Source: Stenotrophomonas rhizophila
Lineage (GTDB): Bacteria > Pseudomonadota > Gammaproteobacteria > Xanthomonadales > Xanthomonadaceae
Direction of reading: 5' to 3'
DNA: 64,000 bases
Assembly: GCF_007667275.1 (NCBI RefSeq)
Contig: NZ_VDQT01000003.1
Span: forward strand, 495,386-559,385
Shown here: piece after piece, positions 61,801-64,000 of the stretch
Layout: the number at the start of each line of letters is the position of its first letter
Position numbering within the stretch: position 1 is the first letter of the stretch
The notes under the pieces: generated by a model
The model's database searches: none
Told to the model about the DNA's origin: nothing
What the model saw: only the letters and a program-made list of their open reading frames with translations
Program-made: the position numbers and the translations under genes

Positions 61801-63856
61801 GGCCATCGCGCACGGCTTCTGGATGGGCGATGCGTTCGCTTCCGGCGGTTCGGTCGGTTACGACCACAAGGGCATGGGCATCACCGCGCGTGGTGCGTGG
61901 GAGTCGGTCAAGCGCCACTTCCGTGCGCTGGGCCGTGACAGCCAGAGCCAGGACTTCACCACGGTCGGTGTCGGCGACATGTCCGGCGACGTGTTCGGCA
62001 ACGGCATGCTGCTGTCGCGGCATATCCGCCTGCTGGCCGCGTTCGACCACCGCCACATCTTCCTGGATCCGAATCCGGACGCGGCCACGTCGTTCGTCGA
62101 GCGCGAGCGCATGTTCACCGTGCCGCGGTCGAGCTGGGCCGACTACGACGCCAAGCTGATCAGCAAGGGCGGCGGCATCTACCCGCGCACCCTGAAGTCG
62201 ATCGAGATCACGCCGCAGGTGCGTGAAGCGCTGGGCCTGGACGACAACGTCAAGGCGCTGTCGCCCAACGACCTGATGAGCGCGATCCTGAAGGCGCCGG
62301 TGGACCTGCTTTGGAACGGCGGCATCGGTACCTACGTCAAAGCGGCGACCGAGCAGCACAGCGACGTCGGCGATCGTGCCAACAATGCGCTGCGCGTCAA
62401 CGGTGGCGAGCTGCGCTGCAAGGTGGTGGGCGAGGGCGGCAACCTGGGCATGACCCAGCTCGGCCGTATCGAGGCGGCCCAGGCCGGCGTGCTGCTCAAC
62501 ACCGACTTCATCGACAACTCGGCCGGCGTGGATACCTCCGACCACGAAGTCAACATCAAGATCCTGCTCAACGACGTGGTGCGGGCCAAGAAGCTGACCG
62601 TGGACGCGCGCAACAAGCTGCTGGCGTCGATGACCGACGAAGTGGCCGAGCTGGTACTCAACGACAACTACCGCCAGAACCAGGCCCTCAGCCTGATGGA
62701 GCGGATGGCGGTCAAGCGCCTCGGTTCGAAGCAGCACTTCATCCGTACGCTGGAGAAGCAGGGCCTGCTGGACCGGCAGATCGAGTTCCTGCCGTCCGAC
62801 GCCGAGCTGTCGGCGCGCAAGGCGCGCGGCCAGGGGCTGACGCGTCCGGAGCTGTCGGTGCTGCTGTCGTACTCCAAGCTGGTGGCGTTCGCGCAGCTGC
62901 TGGAATCGGACATCCCGGAAGATCCCTACCTGTCCAAGGAGCTGCAGCGCTACTTCCCGACGCCGCTGCAGAAGAAGTACGCCGATGCGATGGAGCGTCA
63001 CCGCCTGAAGCGCGAAATCATCGCCACGGCGGTGACCAACCAGACCATCAACCGCATGGGCGCCACCTTCCTGATGCGCATGCAGGAAGACACCGGCCGC
63101 AGCATCGCCGAGGTCGCCAAGGCGTATACGATCAGCCGCGAAACGCTGGATGCACGGGCCTTGTGGGCGCAGATCGACGCGCTCGACGGGACCCTGCCGG
63201 AGTCGGTGCAGATCGATGCGCTGGAAGTGATCTGGAAGCTGCAGCGCTCGTTCGTGCGCTGGCTGCTGTTCCGCCCCGGCGCGATGCCGGGCATCACCGA
63301 GGCGGTGAACCGCTACCAGGCGCCGTTCAACGACATCCGCGACGCGTCCGGCGTGCTGCCCGATTCGCAGCGTCCGGCCTATGAGGCAAGCGTGCAGGAG
63401 TGGAAGGACAAGGGCCTGCCGCCGGCATTGGCACAGCAGCTGTCCGAGCTGCAGTTTCTGGAGCCGGCGTTCGACATCATCGAACTGGCGCGCACCCGCA
63501 AGTTGAAGCCGGTGGACGTGTCCAAGGTCCACTTCCGCCTGGGCGATGCGCTGCAGCTGCCGTGGCTGTTCGAGCAGATCGACGCGCTGGAGGTCAACGG
63601 CCGTTGGCACGCGGTGGCCCGTGGCGTGCTGCGCGACGAGCTGGCCGCCCATCACCGCAACCTGGCTGCCCAGGTGCTGTCGATGAAGGGTGGCAGCGCC
63701 GAGGCGAAGGTCGCGGCCTGGATCGGCCGTGACGACAGCAGCCTGCGTTTCACCCTGTCGATGCTGCAGGAGCTGGCCGAGCAGAAGACGCTCGACTACC
63801 CGACGGTATCGGTGGCGGTGCAGCGCCTGGGCCAGCTCGCCGCCCACGGCGCGTAA
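58880..63856 (+). CDS. gdhB: NAD-specific glutamate dehydrogenase, large (180-kDa) type
   Basis: A 1658-residue catabolic glutamate dehydrogenase (glutamate to 2-oxoglutarate plus ammonium), of the GdhB/L-GDH class. A long N-terminal half (about 1-720) carries ACT-like regulatory segments. The catalytic domain (about 800-1250) has [20 protein letters not shown] near 857-876, [11 protein letters not shown] near 890 with the substrate-binding lysine, and [17 protein letters not shown] near 1030. A large C-terminal helical domain follows. ATG 58880 is used. Its product feeds the SucAB-LpdA complex encoded at 21-27 kb. Terminator downstream. Confidence 0.95.
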   Translation: [1658 protein letters not shown]

Positions 63857-63897
63857 GCGCTCGGAATTGCCGGGCTCTGCCCGGCAACGGCTACACG

Positions 63898-63930
63898 AAA
63901 AGGCCCCGCCACAATGGCGGGGTCTTTTTT
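63898..63930 (+). terminator. rho-independent terminator of gdhB
   Basis: AAAAGGCCCCGCCA-CAA-TGGCGGGGTCTTTTTT with one G-T wobble, ending in six Ts, 41 bases after the stop. A stemmed GCCGGGC-TCT-GCCCGGC without GTAG precedes it (63869-63885). Confidence 0.92.
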
Positions 63931-64000
63931 ATTTGGAGCAGACGCGGCTGCCGGTGGATCGAGCGCCGGGGCGCCACACCCTTTCCGGCGAATGTCCCCC

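Noticed and set aside
59579..63847. A 1422-codon open frame on the minus strand
   Set aside because: Antisense shadow of gdhB, lacking any recognisable motif or ribosome-binding site.

Overview
This is a high-GC, gene-dense stretch of chromosome from a gammaproteobacterium of the Xanthomonadaceae, most likely Stenotrophomonas. The main evidence is about 30 short GTAG-tagged palindromes that match the SMAG family described in S. maltophilia. The gene content agrees: a 180-kDa-type NAD-glutamate dehydrogenase, a split cobalamin-dependent methionine synthase, a SahR-like regulator, a DUF6116-type protein and several RND/ABC systems. I see no phage, insertion sequence, CRISPR array, tRNA or rRNA. 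The window looks like core genome whose accessory signal lies mainly in the spaces between genes.

Layout. 1-13 kb: 5' part of a periplasmic M3 peptidase, cytosolic glutathione peroxidase, ferredoxin-NADP reductase under a Fur-box-like palindrome, ABC exporter, class I fumarase, GST, outer-membrane phospholipase A, DUF456 protein, cold-shock protein, glycine-zipper lipoprotein, membrane-anchored cytochrome c'-like protein, tcdA, tatD and a second glycine-zipper protein. 13-21 kb: GNAT, a fused E1 2-oxoacid dehydrogenase coupled to an asparagine-synthase-type amidotransferase, FMN reductase, dnaB and a small membrane protein. 21-31 kb: lpdA-sucB-sucA, a RoxA-like ribosomal oxygenase with an acidic tail plus a partner protein, and purB. 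31-39 kb: CorC-type transporter, fumC, and a GntR(YtrA)-ABC-GIN-domain-DUF2884 operon with a clear palindromic operator over its promoter. 39-46 kb: exported glutathione peroxidase, FkpA-like isomerase with a duplicated N-terminal domain, ugd, slyX, a YaiL-like protein, an acyltransferase with an SGNH domain, and an MFS transporter. 46-53 kb: sahR-metH(N)-metH(C) under a 32-bp palindrome, and an acyl-CoA dehydrogenase. 53-64 kb: tetR-MFP-RND efflux operon and the giant glutamate dehydrogenase.

Functional themes. TCA-cycle functions are concentrated here (2-oxoglutarate dehydrogenase complex, two unrelated fumarases, glutamate dehydrogenase). Iron and redox genes recur (Fe-S fumarase with an iron-free alternative, Fpr, two peroxidases, GST). 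Envelope functions include PldA, the ABC, RND and MFS transporters, glycine-zipper proteins, the periplasmic PPIase and the surface O-acyltransferase. The spaces between genes are unusually rich in palindromes: SMAG monomers, pairs and triplets, a longer GTAGGGT family, a 105-bp cloverleaf-shaped palindrome and a long inverted repeat. In at least three genes the stop codon lies inside a SMAG element.

No wholly new system is evident. The best leads for novelty are the E1-amidotransferase pair, the YtrA/GIN operon with its operator, the SMAG stop-codon relationship and the complex palindromes.
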